Shown here: positions 8,117-17,292 of the stretch, piece by piece
How positions within the stretch are numbered: the stretch's first letter is position 1
Layout: every line of letters begins with the position of its first letter
DNA from: Anaerobium acetethylicum
GTDB taxonomy: Bacteria > Bacillota > Clostridia > Lachnospirales > Lachnospiraceae
NCBI RefSeq assembly: GCF_900096945.1
Contig: NZ_FMKA01000034.1
Span: 1-41,169 of the forward strand
DNA length: 41,169 bases
Direction of reading: 5' to 3'
The notes under the pieces: generated by a model
Database searches by the model: none
What the model saw: only the letters and a program-made list of their open reading frames with translations
What the model was told of the DNA's origin: nothing
Translations under genes and position numbers: made by a program

Positions 8117-8606
8117 CATCTGTTTCGACCGATACTATTCTTGAAACAGAGTCTGCAAGACCCTTTATATCATCCGAAAGGTGCCTTCCCGTAAGGATCA
8201 GTTCGGTCTCGCTGTCTTTCGCATGGACAAGGGATTCTATTTCTTCTTTTGTAATAATACCCATATCCAAAAGACCGAGCACTTCATCCAGCACCAGCAC
8301 GCTGCATTCACCTGTAAGCAGCACCTTCTTTGCGAAATTCAGTCCGTTCTTTATATTCATTGTCTCTTCTTGTTTCTCTTCTTCAGAAAGCTCTTCGAAG
8401 AACTTTTTGGTTTTTTCAAATCTGAACAGTTTGATTTCAGGTTCAAGCCGTTTTATAAATTCACTTTCACACGTACTCTTCCCTTTCAGAAACTGTATGA
8501 TTACTACCGACTTCCCCCCGCATGCTGCCTGGAGGCTGTGACCTAAAGCTGCCATCGTCTTTCCTCTGCCGTCTCCACAGTATATCTGTACTAGTCCCTT
8601 GTCCAT
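8097..8606 (-). CDS. cobO: Corrinoid adenosyltransferase (CobO/BtuR type)
   Basis: This enzyme transfers the adenosyl group of ATP to cob(I)alamin or cobyrinic acid diamide to make the coenzyme form. The P-loop GDGRGKT (residues 11-17), the block VVIIQFLKGK and LVLDEVLGLLDMG are typical of the family, and about 169 aa is the usual length. I start it at 8606, where GAGGTG lies 6 nt before ATG. The ATG at 8654 adds 16 residues without a good site. No other cobalamin gene is nearby, so it may serve salvage. An extended -10 promoter lies upstream. Confidence 0.9.
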   Translation of the reverse strand: MDKGLVQIYCGDGRGKTMAALGHSLQAACGGKSVVIIQFLKGKSTCESEFIKRLEPEIKLFRFEKTKKFFEELSEEEKQEETMNIKNGLNFAKKVLLTGECSVLVLDEVLGLLDMGIITKEEIESLVHAKDSETELILTGRHLSDDIKGLADSVSRIVSVETDVDNKNE

Positions 8607-8686
8607 AACGCACCTCACTGCACTTGAATTAAGTTTCACTTTATGCCAGTCCATTTCTACAAAATATCACCTGTATAACGCATTCT

Positions 8687-8716
8687 ATAATAACATATTC
8701 CTGCATTAAAAAGCAA
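8687..8716 (-). promoter_or_regulatory. Putative cobO promoter (extended -10)
   Basis: Minus strand: TTGCTT (8711-8716), 18 bp, then TATTAT (8687-8692) preceded by TGT, giving an extended -10. It is about 70-80 nt upstream of the chosen cobO start. No cobalamin riboswitch is present between them. Confidence 0.5.
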
Positions 8717-8821
8717 ATTTTCATTTCATCCCGAAAAATCCGGTGGTATTGCGTTACTGCTCATGCAGTAAACAGTAACAATATTACTCAAAAAAATGGA
8801 TAGTTATGATTGTTTCTTCAT

Positions 8822-8827
8822 TATAAT
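8822..8827 (+). promoter_or_regulatory. Candidate -10 element upstream of typA
   Basis: A perfect TATAAT lies about 95 nt before the typA start but has no good -35. A second candidate, TTGTAA-16 bp-TAAACT, lies at about 8849-8876. The rest of 8607-8922 holds the divergent cobO promoter and a short inverted repeat (GTTACTG/CAGTAAC, 8753-8779), with no gene. Confidence 0.4.
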
Positions 8828-8922
8828 GTAGGTTCTGAAAAAAATCCTTGTAATCTGACGCTGATGTGGTAAACTATAAAAAGTTGCGAATTGTGATTCA
8901 CAAGAAAGAAGGATATTTATTT

Positions 8923-10752
8923 ATGAAAATGAAACGAGAAGATATAAGAAACATTGCCATTATTGCACATGTTGACCATGGTAAGACAACCTTAGTCGAT
9001 GAGCTTTTGAAACAGAGCGGTGTGTTTCGTTCAAACCAGGAAGTCGCAGAACGTGTAATGGACTCCAATGATATTGAACGTGAACGTGGTATTACTATAT
9101 TATCAAAAAATACAGCTATCTTCTATAAGGACATCAAGATCAACATTATCGATACGCCAGGACATGCCGATTTCGGCGGTGAAGTAGAACGTGTATTGAA
9201 AATGGTCAATGGTGTTGTCTTAGTAGTCGATGCTTTTGAAGGCGCTATGCCTCAGACAAAATTCGTTTTAAGGAAAGCCCTGGATTTAGATCTTCCCGTT
9301 ATCGTATGCATCAACAAAATTGACAGACCGGAAGCAAGACCTACAGAAGTTATCGATGAAGTACTTGAACTTTTCATGGACCTCGATGCATCTGACGAAC
9401 AGTTAGACTGTCCATTCATCTACGCTTCAGCAAAATCAGGACATGCAATCCTTGAATTAGACCAGACACCGGAAGACATGGTTCCATTATTCGAAACAAT
9501 CATCAACTACATCCCGGCTCCTGAAGGCGATCCTGATGCAGATACGCAGGTATTGATCAGCACAATCGACTACAACGAGTATGTCGGACGTATCGGTGTA
9601 GGTAAGGTTGATAACGGAACAATTAAGGTAAACCAGGAATGCATGTTAGTAAATGCTCATGATCCTGAAAAACAGAAAAAGGTTAAAATCAGCAAGCTTT
9701 ATGAATTCGACGGATTAACTAAAGTAGAGGTCACTACCGCTACTGTCGGTTCTATCGTAGCGATTTCAGGTATTGCAGACATCCATATCGGTGATACTCT
9801 GTGTTCACCTGAAAACCCTGTTGCAATTCCGTTCCAGAAAATATCAGAACCTACAATTGCAATGCAGTTCATGGTAAATGACAGCCCTCTTGCCGGACAG
9901 GAAGGAAAGTTCGTTACTTCAAGACATCTTCGCGAACGTCTTTTCAGAGAACTGAATACTGACGTAAGCTTACGTGTTGAAGAAACAGATACAACTGAAA
10001 GCTACAAGGTTTCTGGCCGTGGCGAACTCCATTTATCCGTACTGATCGAGAACATGAGACGTGAAGGCTTTGAATTTGCAGTCAGCAAGGCTGAGGTTCT
10101 TTACAAAAAGGACGAAAACGGCAAATTATTAGAACCTATGGAAATGGCTTACATTGACGTTCCTGAAGAATTTGCAGGAAGCGTTATCGAAAAGCTCAGC
10201 TCACGAAAAGGCGAGCTTCAGGGAATGAACGTTTCCGGCGGCGGATCAACGAGACTTGAATTCATGATTCCTGCAAGGGGACTGATCGGCTACAGAGGTG
10301 AATTCATGACAGATACCAAAGGCAACGGCGTTATCAATACGATATTCGACGGATACGGACCATACAAGGGAGAAATCCAGTACCGTAAACAGGGATCTCT
10401 TATCGCATATGAAACAGGCGAATCCATCACTTACGGATTATTCAATGCTCAGGAACGTGGAACTTTGTTCATCGGTGCTGGCGAAAAAGTTTACGCAGGA
10501 ATGATTATCGGACAGAACGGAAAAGCGGAAGATGTTGAAGTTAACGTATGTAAACGTAAACAGCTTACCAATACACGTTCATCAGGTGCCGACGAATCTC
10601 TTAAGCTTACAACTCCAAGAACATTAAGCCTTGAACAGGCTCTTGAATTTATCGATGTTGATGAACTTCTTGAAATCACACCTAAGAACTTAAGGATCCG
10701 TAAGAAAATCCTTGATCCTACAATGAGAAAAAGGGCAAGCAGAAACAGCTAA
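8923..10752 (+). CDS. typA: Translational GTPase TypA/BipA
   Basis: TypA is a ribosome-associated GTPase of the EF-G family with roles in stress and ribosome assembly. The 609-aa product starts [20 protein letters not shown] with the G1 loop AHVDHGKTT (15-23), G3 [16 protein letters not shown] and G4 INKIDR. It then has EF-G domains III and V and a TypA-specific C-terminal domain. The ATG at 8923 follows AAGGA by about 10 nt. An in-frame extension to 8866 has no ribosome site. It is monocistronic, ended by the terminator at 10770. It uses TTA and CGT codons more than its neighbours, in keeping with high expression. Confidence 0.96.
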   Translation: MKMKREDIRNIAIIAHVDHGKTTLVDELLKQSGVFRSNQEVAERVMDSNDIERERGITILSKNTAIFYKDIKINIIDTPGHADFGGEVERVLKMVNGVVLVVDAFEGAMPQTKFVLRKALDLDLPVIVCINKIDRPEARPTEVIDEVLELFMDLDASDEQLDCPFIYASAKSGHAILELDQTPEDMVPLFETIINYIPAPEGDPDADTQVLISTIDYNEYVGRIGVGKVDNGTIKVNQECMLVNAHDPEKQKKVKISKLYEFDGLTKVEVTTATVGSIVAISGIADIHIGDTLCSPENPVAIPFQKISEPTIAMQFMVNDSPLAGQEGKFVTSRHLRERLFRELNTDVSLRVEETDTTESYKVSGRGELHLSVLIENMRREGFEFAVSKAEVLYKKDENGKLLEPMEMAYIDVPEEFAGSVIEKLSSRKGELQGMNVSGGGSTRLEFMIPARGLIGYRGEFMTDTKGNGVINTIFDGYGPYKGEIQYRKQGSLIAYETGESITYGLFNAQERGTLFIGAGEKVYAGMIIGQNGKAEDVEVNVCKRKQLTNTRSSGADESLKLTTPRTLSLEQALEFIDVDELLEITPKNLRIRKKILDPTMRKRASRNS

Positions 10753-10769
10753 TCCTTATTTAATAGAAG

Positions 10770-10817
10770 AAATCCCCCTTTTCAGCAGTCAAATGCCGGA
10801 ACGGGGGATTTCTTTAT
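10770..10817 (+). terminator. Terminator after typA
   Basis: AAATCCCCC (10770-10778) pairs with GGGGGATTT (10803-10811) and is followed by TCTTTAT. On the minus strand the hairpin also has a T-rich exit (TTTCTTCTATT), so it may serve the convergent yigZ gene too. Confidence 0.8.
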
Positions 10818-10860
10818 ATCCATATGCAGTTATCTGTCGCTGAATGTAATATCTTCCAAC

Positions 10861-11523
10861 CTACTGCTCATCAAAGACAAGCACTTCTCCATCCACCAGG
10901 GCAAAAAATACCTGGTCTCCCTCTGTAAGCCCTGCCCTTCCCATGGTTGCCTCAGTCAGATCTTCCTTCAGCTTTTCCTTCTCATCAGCCGGGACCATTG
11001 CTTCCAGTTTTACCACATCTGAATATTCTGACCCGGTTATGGGTATCCTGCGTTCTCCCAGTATATGCTGCACCTTTCCCAGACCGTTGTAATCTGTCCT
11101 GATGCCGAGTTTTATTCCCGGCTTCTTTTCTATGATCACAGACTGTTCAAGCCCGGCTTTGACCGCAGACTGGTAAGCCCTGACCAGGCCTCCGGTTCCC
11201 AGAAGCGTGCCTCCGAAATACCTGGTTACGACTACCACTACATTGCAGATGCCTTCTCCCAGAAGCACATCCAGCATGGGCCTTCCCGCCGTCCCCGAAG
11301 GCTCCCCGTCATCGCTGCAGCGCTGGAGCTCCTGCCTTTTTCCTATTACAAAAGCCGAACAGTTGTGAGCCGCATTCCAGTACTTTTTCTTCATAGCATC
11401 TATAAATGCAACGGCCTCCTCCTCTGTTTCTACGGGCACCACCGTTGCTATGAATCTTGATTTCTTCTCTATAATTTCACCTTCGCCGCCCTGGTGGACT
11501 GCTTTGTATGTTTCCAAACCCAT
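10861..11523 (-). CDS. yigZ: YigZ/IMPACT family protein
   Basis: This 220-aa protein has the UPF0029/IMPACT N-terminal domain: KKSRFIA, then AHNCSAFVIG, the signature DDGEPSGTAGRPML and VVTRYFGGTLLGTGGLVRAY. A C-terminal ferredoxin-like (DUF1949) domain runs from about residue 135. Relatives are linked to translation control, but the biochemical role in bacteria is not settled. The ATG at 11523 has GGGAAG 8 nt upstream. A GTG three codons earlier (11532) is also possible. It is a single gene facing typA. Confidence 0.9.
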   Translation of the reverse strand: MGLETYKAVHQGGEGEIIEKKSRFIATVVPVETEEEAVAFIDAMKKKYWNAAHNCSAFVIGKRQELQRCSDDGEPSGTAGRPMLDVLLGEGICNVVVVVTRYFGGTLLGTGGLVRAYQSAVKAGLEQSVIIEKKPGIKLGIRTDYNGLGKVQHILGERRIPITGSEYSDVVKLEAMVPADEKEKLKEDLTEATMGRAGLTEGDQVFFALVDGEVLVFDEQ

Positions 11524-11662
11524 TTCCTGCACTTCCCTTCCCTGATCAAAATCAACGCGGATATTGGCAATCCGCCCGCGCTACTTGATTCTAACATACT
11601 GAAATGCGTTTGTGAACTTTTTATTAAGCTTCTATATTTATCTTTATTTAGCATAGGTTATT

Positions 11663-11671
11663 TGTTATAAT
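11663..11671 (+). promoter_or_regulatory. Extended -10 promoter of the penicillin-binding protein gene
   Basis: TGTTATAAT (TG, one base, then TATAAT at 11666-11671) lies 25 nt before the ATG at 11697. Only a weak TTTATT occurs at the -35 position, as is common for extended -10 promoters. Confidence 0.6.
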
Positions 11672-11696
11672 GGTGAAGATAAAGGAGGCTATACAA

Positions 11697-14390
11697 ATGA
11701 ATTATGGAAAAAAAGGGGCTTCTGACAAGCAGAAGGCAATGACCTCAAAGACAACAATGGTTGGCAAAAAGGTCGGTGTCACGTTTTTCAAAGCTTTTAT
11801 ACTATGTCTGATTGTTATTGGTGTCATTGTTGCAGGCGTTGGTATCGGAGCCATAAAAAGCGTAATAGATTCTGCTCCAGACATATCCGATGTGGATATT
11901 TCCCCATCAGGCTTCTCAACGACTATTTATGATCAGAACGGTAACGAAACCACTAAATTAGTTACATCCGGGTCAAACAGGATATATGTGACCCTTGATA
12001 AAATTCCCGAAAACCTGCAGGATGCATTCGTCGCAATAGAGGACGAACGGTTCTGGGAGCACAATGGTATCGATATGAAAGGTATTGTAAGGGTCATCGT
12101 AAAAGGCATCACTGAAGTAGATTTTTCCGAAGGTGCCAGCACCATTACCCAGCAGCTGTTAAAAAACAATGTTTTTACAGGATGGACCGAGGAATCTTCC
12201 TTTGCTGAAAAAGCCAAACGAAAGATTCAGGAACAGTACTTGGCAGTGCAGTTGGAAAAGACCACCTCTAAAGAAACGATTCTTGAAAATTATCTGAATA
12301 CCATCAATCTTGGACAGAACACACTGGGCGTCCAGGCTGCTTCAAAAAGATATTTTAACAAAGAGGTTTCTGAACTGACACTTTCTGAAAGTGCAGTTAT
12401 TGCCGCTATCACAAAGAATCCCACAAAATATAATCCGGTAAGTTATCCTGAAGAAAACCTTGTCCGCAGGGAAAAGGTATTAAAGGATATGCTCAGTCAG
12501 GGCTATATTACTTCTGAAGAATATGATGAAGCCCTTGCTGATGACGTTTATGCGAGGATTCAGAACGTCAACGAAGAAACAAAGAACACATCCATCTATT
12601 CCTATTTTGTCGATGAATTGACGGAACAGGTAAAATCCGATCTGATGACTCAGAAAGGCTATACGGAGACTCAGGCCGAGTATGCGCTATATAGCGGCGG
12701 TCTCAGCATTTATACGACACAGGATCCTGGCATGCAGCAGATCTGCGACGAGGAATTTTCGAACGAGGATAACTATCCGGATTCTACTGAAGTAGAACTC
12801 GATTACCGTCTTTCAGTAGAACATGCCGATGGAACAACCAAGAATTATGATCAGAACACACTCAAAAACTATTTCAAAGAAGTCAATGGTGATGAGGATT
12901 ACAACATCCTGTATGCGAATGCAGACGAAGCAGCGGCTCAGGTAGAGCTGTATAAACAGGGCATTGTAAAAGAAGGGGATGCAATCCTTGGCGAAGTATT
13001 CAATACAACTTTGCAGCCCCAGGCTTCCATTGTAATTATCGATCAGACGACTGGATATGTAAAAGCTATATATGGCGGGCGTGGCACAAAGGAAGCCAGC
13101 CTTACACTCAATCGTGCTACGAATACGACCAGACAGCCAGGTTCGACATTCAAAATTCTTGCCGGTTATGCTCCGGCACTCGACACTGCAGGCATGACCC
13201 TTGCAACAGTTCAGTATGATGCTCCCTATGCATATGCAAATGGCAAGCAGGTAAAGAATTACGACGGCAAATTCCGCGGATACACTACCATCAGAGAAGC
13301 CATCGAGGATTCCATTAATATTGTAGCAGTCAAGACAATCACGCAGATCACACCGCAGCTTGGTTATGATTATCTTCTGAATTTCGGATTCTCTACACTC
13401 TCGAAAGATGAAGCTACAAATCAGTCAATGGTGCTCGGCGGACTCACTCACGGTGTAACAAACCTTGAGCTTACAGCGGCATATGCGGCAATCGCAAATG
13501 GCGGCACCTACACGAAACCTATTTTCTATACAAAAATAGTTGACCACGAAGGAAACGTTCTCATAGACAACACGCCTCAGACAACCACTGTACTTAAGGA
13601 ATCAACTGCATTCCTTCTTACATCAGCCATGACAGATGTCATTACAAAAGGTACGGGTAAAAATGTTGCATTCGGCGGTATGCCTATTGCCGGAAAAACC
13701 GGTACTACATCCAACAAATACGATGTATGGTTCTCTGGCTTCACCCCATATTATACATGTTCAGTATGGGCCGGCTATGATACGAACCACACTCTCGGAG
13801 CTGGTTCATTCCAGCAGACTTTATGGAAAAAAGTAATGTCCAGAATTCACGCCGAACTTCCTTCCAAGGATTTTTCCAGGCCTGATTCAATTGTAAAAGC
13901 GACTATATGCAAAAAATCGGGAAAACTGGCTGTGGAAGGGCTCTGCGACCAGGACCCACGCAGAAGCATGGTCTCTTCTGAATATTTCGCAAAAGGGACA
14001 GCTCCAACGGAAGTCTGTGACACGCATGTTAAGGTATCGACCTGCACTGTATCCGGCAGACTTGCCGGCGACTATTGTCCAAAGGATTTATGTATAGATA
14101 AGGTCTATATCATAACTCCTGAAGGAATAGCGGATGCCACGGGAGATTCCCCTTATCAGGTTCCGTCCAGTCTGACCGACATATGCGACATACATCAGGC
14201 AATCACGATAGAACCACCGGTAATCGAGACTCCTCAAACGCCGGAAGGCAATCCTCAGACACCCGTGACTCCACCGGATTCTTCCGGAGGCACCGGATCT
14301 GAAACCACTCAGAACAATGATCCAACAACAGATTCAGAGAACACCTCCAACAAATCTCCTAAGCAGACGGATACTACTATAAAAAGATAG
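11697..14390 (+). CDS. Class A penicillin-binding protein (PBP1A family)
   Basis: This bifunctional enzyme polymerises lipid II glycan and cross-links peptidoglycan at the outer face of the membrane. The 897-aa chain has one membrane anchor (about 29-53), a GT51 glycosyltransferase domain with EDERFWEHNGID (E115) and GASTITQQLLKN, and a transpeptidase domain with STFK (S483), SIN (539-541) and KTGT (K667). The C-terminus has a Cys-containing stretch and then a Pro/Thr/Ser-rich low-complexity tail of about 55 residues. AAAGGAGG lies 8 nt before the ATG at 11697. An ATG nine codons earlier overlaps the promoter and is unlikely. It is monocistronic. Confidence 0.96.
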   Translation: MNYGKKGASDKQKAMTSKTTMVGKKVGVTFFKAFILCLIVIGVIVAGVGIGAIKSVIDSAPDISDVDISPSGFSTTIYDQNGNETTKLVTSGSNRIYVTLDKIPENLQDAFVAIEDERFWEHNGIDMKGIVRVIVKGITEVDFSEGASTITQQLLKNNVFTGWTEESSFAEKAKRKIQEQYLAVQLEKTTSKETILENYLNTINLGQNTLGVQAASKRYFNKEVSELTLSESAVIAAITKNPTKYNPVSYPEENLVRREKVLKDMLSQGYITSEEYDEALADDVYARIQNVNEETKNTSIYSYFVDELTEQVKSDLMTQKGYTETQAEYALYSGGLSIYTTQDPGMQQICDEEFSNEDNYPDSTEVELDYRLSVEHADGTTKNYDQNTLKNYFKEVNGDEDYNILYANADEAAAQVELYKQGIVKEGDAILGEVFNTTLQPQASIVIIDQTTGYVKAIYGGRGTKEASLTLNRATNTTRQPGSTFKILAGYAPALDTAGMTLATVQYDAPYAYANGKQVKNYDGKFRGYTTIREAIEDSINIVAVKTITQITPQLGYDYLLNFGFSTLSKDEATNQSMVLGGLTHGVTNLELTAAYAAIANGGTYTKPIFYTKIVDHEGNVLIDNTPQTTTVLKESTAFLLTSAMTDVITKGTGKNVAFGGMPIAGKTGTTSNKYDVWFSGFTPYYTCSVWAGYDTNHTLGAGSFQQTLWKKVMSRIHAELPSKDFSRPDSIVKATICKKSGKLAVEGLCDQDPRRSMVSSEYFAKGTAPTEVCDTHVKVSTCTVSGRLAGDYCPKDLCIDKVYIITPEGIADATGDSPYQVPSSLTDICDIHQAITIEPPVIETPQTPEGNPQTPVTPPDSSGGTGSETTQNNDPTTDSENTSNKSPKQTDTTIKR

Positions 14391-14391
14391 C

Positions 14392-14426
14392 AAAAAAGGT
14401 TCAACCATTACGGTTGAACCTTTTTT
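14392..14426. terminator. Bidirectional terminator
   Basis: A run of six A, GGTTCAACC (14398-14406), a five-base loop, GGTTGAACC (14412-14420), then six T. It is symmetric, so it ends both the penicillin-binding protein gene (plus) and the operon arriving on the minus strand. Confidence 0.95.
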
Positions 14427-14443
14427 GAATTTATTGGCGTTGC

Positions 14444-14460
14444 GTGTCAAAAGCCCATTT
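14444..14460 (+). repeat. 17-bp sequence repeated at 25484-25500
   Basis: GTGTCAAAAGCCCATTT occurs here on the plus strand and, identically but inverted, in the valS leader at 25484-25500. Both are intergenic. Confidence 0.7.
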
Positions 14461-14462
14461 TC

Positions 14463-15596
14463 TCATTGGCACTGCTTTCCGTATTTAAAATTCATCTTAT
14501 ACAGAACCGCATCCTTTCCGACAAAAAAGCTACAATTCAGAACAAGTTCATCGATAATAGCGTCAACCAGGGTTCTGATCACCTTCTGAAGCTTCGTTTC
14601 ATTCCTGTTCATGACAGAGTCTTCCTTCAGCTCCAGGTATATGGTCAATCCCAGGATGTCCGGACTTTTTCTTCTAAGGTCTACCGAAAGCCCGTTTATC
14701 TCAGATATCATAAGACATCGCCTGACCAGAAGCCATACGATAAATTCAATATCCTTGCGCATTTTTCCAGACAGGTTCCTGCTTACACAGTCTTCTGCCT
14801 TGCTGGTCGGCCTTCTCTTTTCCTTCGAGATCTGCTCGTCCTTCACTTCAACGGTTCCTGCTATAAGGCTGCCTGAAAACTCATCTTTCATCCTCTTTCC
14901 AAATGACTCTTCCTCTGGATCGAAATCCATCTGTCTCTGGATATAATTCTGAATCGCTGACATATTGAATGCGATCAGCTCCTGTTTTTCAAACTCGTTT
15001 AAGCCGGCGTCATTATCATCGGCGGCCTTTTTCATAACAGCCTCTGCGACTGCGCATACTTTTTCCGCTGCTGATTTCTTATTCGTCAGAAAGTCCTGCA
15101 GGCTGCCAAGGGTCTTCCTTACCCCATTGTTTTCCACCTGAAACAGGCGGTCACATCCCATTTCCCGGATGCTGCTCCCTGCCTCGTCCAGCCCCTTCTC
15201 CAGCTCACGCTTGAAGCACCTGAGTTCATAATATTCCAAGGCCTCCAATACATAAGGAAGAATCTGTCCTTCTATATCCCATGGTTTTGTTAATATTTTA
15301 TATACATTAAGAGCATTCAGCGCTGCAAGGACATCTGCATCGTTTATCCGTCCGGTAGATGCAATCAGTACAGTGTCCGGAAACAAAGTAGCTGCAGTTC
15401 TGAGAAAGCTATAATCGTTTTCTTCCGTAATATGAATCGAGGTTATCACTACGGCTATTTTGCGGTTCCCCATAATGGAAATGGCTTCCTCTGCCGTCCT
15501 TGCCTGAATGACTTGAAATTTCATTCCTTCGGATTTCCATTTCAAATATTTCGGCACCTGTTCATTGTCATCAACATATAAGACATCCTTGTCCAT
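14463..15596 (-). CDS. Response-regulator-like protein with a degenerate receiver domain
   Basis: Residues 1-120 form a CheY-like receiver: acidic pair D9-D10 (YVDDNEQ), T81 in IASTG and K104 in LTKPWD. The phospho-acceptor position, however, is serine (S53 in VVITSIHIT), so phosphorylation by the usual route is not expected. The C-terminal 250 residues match nothing I recognise. They contain charged helices (about 125-270) and an alpha/beta segment near the end. GGAGG lies 7 nt before the ATG. It is the last gene of the folC unit, 138 bp after the TPR protein, with a long hairpin between them. The function is unknown. It probably acts by protein contact rather than by phosphotransfer. Confidence 0.75.
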   Translation of the reverse strand: MDKDVLYVDDNEQVPKYLKWKSEGMKFQVIQARTAEEAISIMGNRKIAVVITSIHITEENDYSFLRTAATLFPDTVLIASTGRINDADVLAALNALNVYKILTKPWDIEGQILPYVLEALEYYELRCFKRELEKGLDEAGSSIREMGCDRLFQVENNGVRKTLGSLQDFLTNKKSAAEKVCAVAEAVMKKAADDNDAGLNEFEKQELIAFNMSAIQNYIQRQMDFDPEEESFGKRMKDEFSGSLIAGTVEVKDEQISKEKRRPTSKAEDCVSRNLSGKMRKDIEFIVWLLVRRCLMISEINGLSVDLRRKSPDILGLTIYLELKEDSVMNRNETKLQKVIRTLVDAIIDELVLNCSFFVGKDAVLYKMNFKYGKQCQ

Positions 15597-15638
15597 GCTT
15601 CATCCTCCATGCTTTGTGCTTTATGCGGTTCACTATTC

Positions 15639-15724
15639 GCCCTGTTCGGGCTGCCTTCTCATGTTTTGCGGGTCCCAAAGTCATGTTTTTTCATGCAAGC
15701 ATGAAACACATGACCTTTTGACCC
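15639..15724. repeat. Long hairpin in the spacer between TPR and receiver genes
   Basis: GGGTC (15670-15674) pairs with GACCC (15720-15724), enclosing GTCATGT/ACATGAC and TTTCATGC/GCATGAAA, so nearly 55 bases fold back on themselves. A small GCCC/GGGC hairpin lies at 15639-15651. The left flank holds CATGTTTTGC, the inner end of the 133-bp element at 25306 and 41029. It is likely another dispersed element, or a processing site. Confidence 0.6.
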
Positions 15725-15734
15725 TGGTATCATG

Positions 15735-17111
15735 CTATTTTATATTCGCAGCTGCATTGTTGGCTTGTTTCGTTCCCGGGAACAATTCTATCACCTTTGT
15801 AAATGTTGCATTCGCATTTGCCGTATCTCCGGATTTCTGATAGGAACGTCCAAGGTAATAGAGCGCATCAGCATCAGAAGGAGCCATTGTCACAACCTTG
15901 CTCAGCTTGGTGATTGCCTCTGCATAATTTCCTTTCTGATAGTCGGCATAACCGGATGCATACAGGCTTTTTGCTGCCTTTGCCGTCGTCTCAGCTGCAA
16001 GCGAATCATAAAGGGCTTTTGCCGCACCGGTCAGTTTTGTTGCATCGATTTTTGTCAAGGCCTCGGCTGCCGCCACGTCATCACCTGCATCGTAGGCATT
16101 GGATGCCGTCAGGAGATTCTCATATGCTGCTACAAGGCCTGTTTCCCCCGCATAGAGGGCAAGCTCCGTTTTCGCTGCCTCAGACTCGCTCTGGGCAGTG
16201 GCAAGGGATTCTTTCAGAGATGCAATCTCTGCAGTTTTCGTAGCCACTTCCTCGCTGGTCGCAATAGCTGCCTTGTTCATCTCGCTCTTAAGAGACTGCC
16301 TGTATCCAGGCACTACCAGGAACCACACAACTGCAGCTCCGACTGCCAGTCCGATCAGGATATTGATTACATGGGAAAGACCCGTATTTTCCCTGAATCT
16401 TACAGTTGGCTGGATAATCGTATCATTTCCGCTCCTGTATGCCACGCGGTTTGCGTTTTCCTTGACTTTAGCTGCTGCTGCAGCGCTCTGTGGCCCTTTC
16501 CTAAGCTTTTCAAGCTCATGCATATACCGCAGGGCGGTTGTATTCGCTGTATCGATTTTCAGGACCCTGTTCAGGCTTTTAGCCGCTTTTTCATATTCCT
16601 CGATCTTCATGTATAAAAGCGACAGAAGCAGATGTCCCTGAATCAGTCTTGGGTTGAGGGACAGCACCTTCTTCAGCTGGATTACAGCAAGGTCCTCGTT
16701 TCCCTGCCGGCAGTAAAGGAGGGCCTGGTTATATTTCTTTATTGTCTGGTTGATGGTATCCAGCCTGTTCTGATTCGACTGAATCGCTTTTATGTAATTC
16801 CCTGCGATATTGTTCTCCTTCTGCAGGTTCTTGCTCATAACCCATTCGCTGAGTGCAGGGACAACCTCGCCCATTTCATAATTGACAAGCCCCAGAAGGT
16901 TCCTTGCATCCGTATTGTTCTTATTCAATTTAAGGCTCTGTCTGAGGCTGGCAGCCGCTCCTGTAAGGTCCCTTACCTTTGCTTTTGCCAGGCCGTCATT
17001 GTAAAGCGCATTTGACAGCCTTACGATTCTTTTATATAAAGCAACATCCTCTCCGCAGGTTTTGCAGATATCCGAATTGGAAAGGACGTTTCCACAGTTG
17101 AAACACTTCAT
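15735..17111 (-). CDS. Zinc-ribbon, TPR-repeat membrane protein
   Basis: From the ATG at 17111 the product (458 aa) begins with a four-cysteine zinc ribbon (C3, C6, C16, C19). It then has a TPR region (about 25-205, e.g. ALYNDGLAKAKVRDLTGAAASL and EEYEKAAKSLNRVLKID), one membrane helix (about 248-268), a predicted coiled coil (about 275-320) and a second TPR pair at the C-terminus (about 385-450). It probably scaffolds proteins on both sides of the membrane. No enzyme motif is seen. The alternative GTG at 17126 adds five residues. It lies between the 48-aa ORF and the degenerate receiver gene, a likely partner. Confidence 0.82.
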   Translation of the reverse strand: MKCFNCGNVLSNSDICKTCGEDVALYKRIVRLSNALYNDGLAKAKVRDLTGAAASLRQSLKLNKNNTDARNLLGLVNYEMGEVVPALSEWVMSKNLQKENNIAGNYIKAIQSNQNRLDTINQTIKKYNQALLYCRQGNEDLAVIQLKKVLSLNPRLIQGHLLLSLLYMKIEEYEKAAKSLNRVLKIDTANTTALRYMHELEKLRKGPQSAAAAAKVKENANRVAYRSGNDTIIQPTVRFRENTGLSHVINILIGLAVGAAVVWFLVVPGYRQSLKSEMNKAAIATSEEVATKTAEIASLKESLATAQSESEAAKTELALYAGETGLVAAYENLLTASNAYDAGDDVAAAEALTKIDATKLTGAAKALYDSLAAETTAKAAKSLYASGYADYQKGNYAEAITKLSKVVTMAPSDADALYYLGRSYQKSGDTANANATFTKVIELFPGTKQANNAAANIK

Positions 17112-17145
17112 CTTTTCACCATCCACGCTCTCTATTCAATCTATT

Positions 17146-17292
17146 CTATTTCTTCTTTTCCTTCAGTTCCTTCATCATTTCCTTTAAAATATCAGTCATA
17201 TCTGTTATATCCTGATTATATATCGTCTCTTCCACATCCTCTACTTCAAGGCTTGGGTGAAATTTTTTAAGTTCTTCTTCAAAATCAATCAT
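17146..17292 (-). CDS. Small acidic/lysine-rich protein, 48 aa, unknown
   Basis: An ORF with a strong AGGAGG 7 nt before its ATG starts inside the last codons of folC (8-nt overlap) and ends 34 bp before the zinc-ribbon gene. The product begins MIDFEEELKKFHP and ends in a basic, probably helical tail (LKEMMKELKEKKK). It has no cysteine and no hydrophobic segment. The overlap and SD suggest translation coupled to folC. The function is unknown, perhaps an adaptor for the neighbouring TPR protein. Confidence 0.7.
   Translation of the reverse strand: MIDFEEELKKFHPSLEVEDVEETIYNQDITDMTDILKEMMKELKEKKK

Noticed and set aside
8866-8922. N-terminal extension of typA
   Set aside because: The first 19 codons precede the SD at 8909 and match no TypA N-terminus.
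11670-11696. ATG at 11670 as the start of the penicillin-binding protein
   Set aside because: It overlaps the -10 promoter element, and the consensus SD AAAGGAGG comes after it, before the ATG at 11697.
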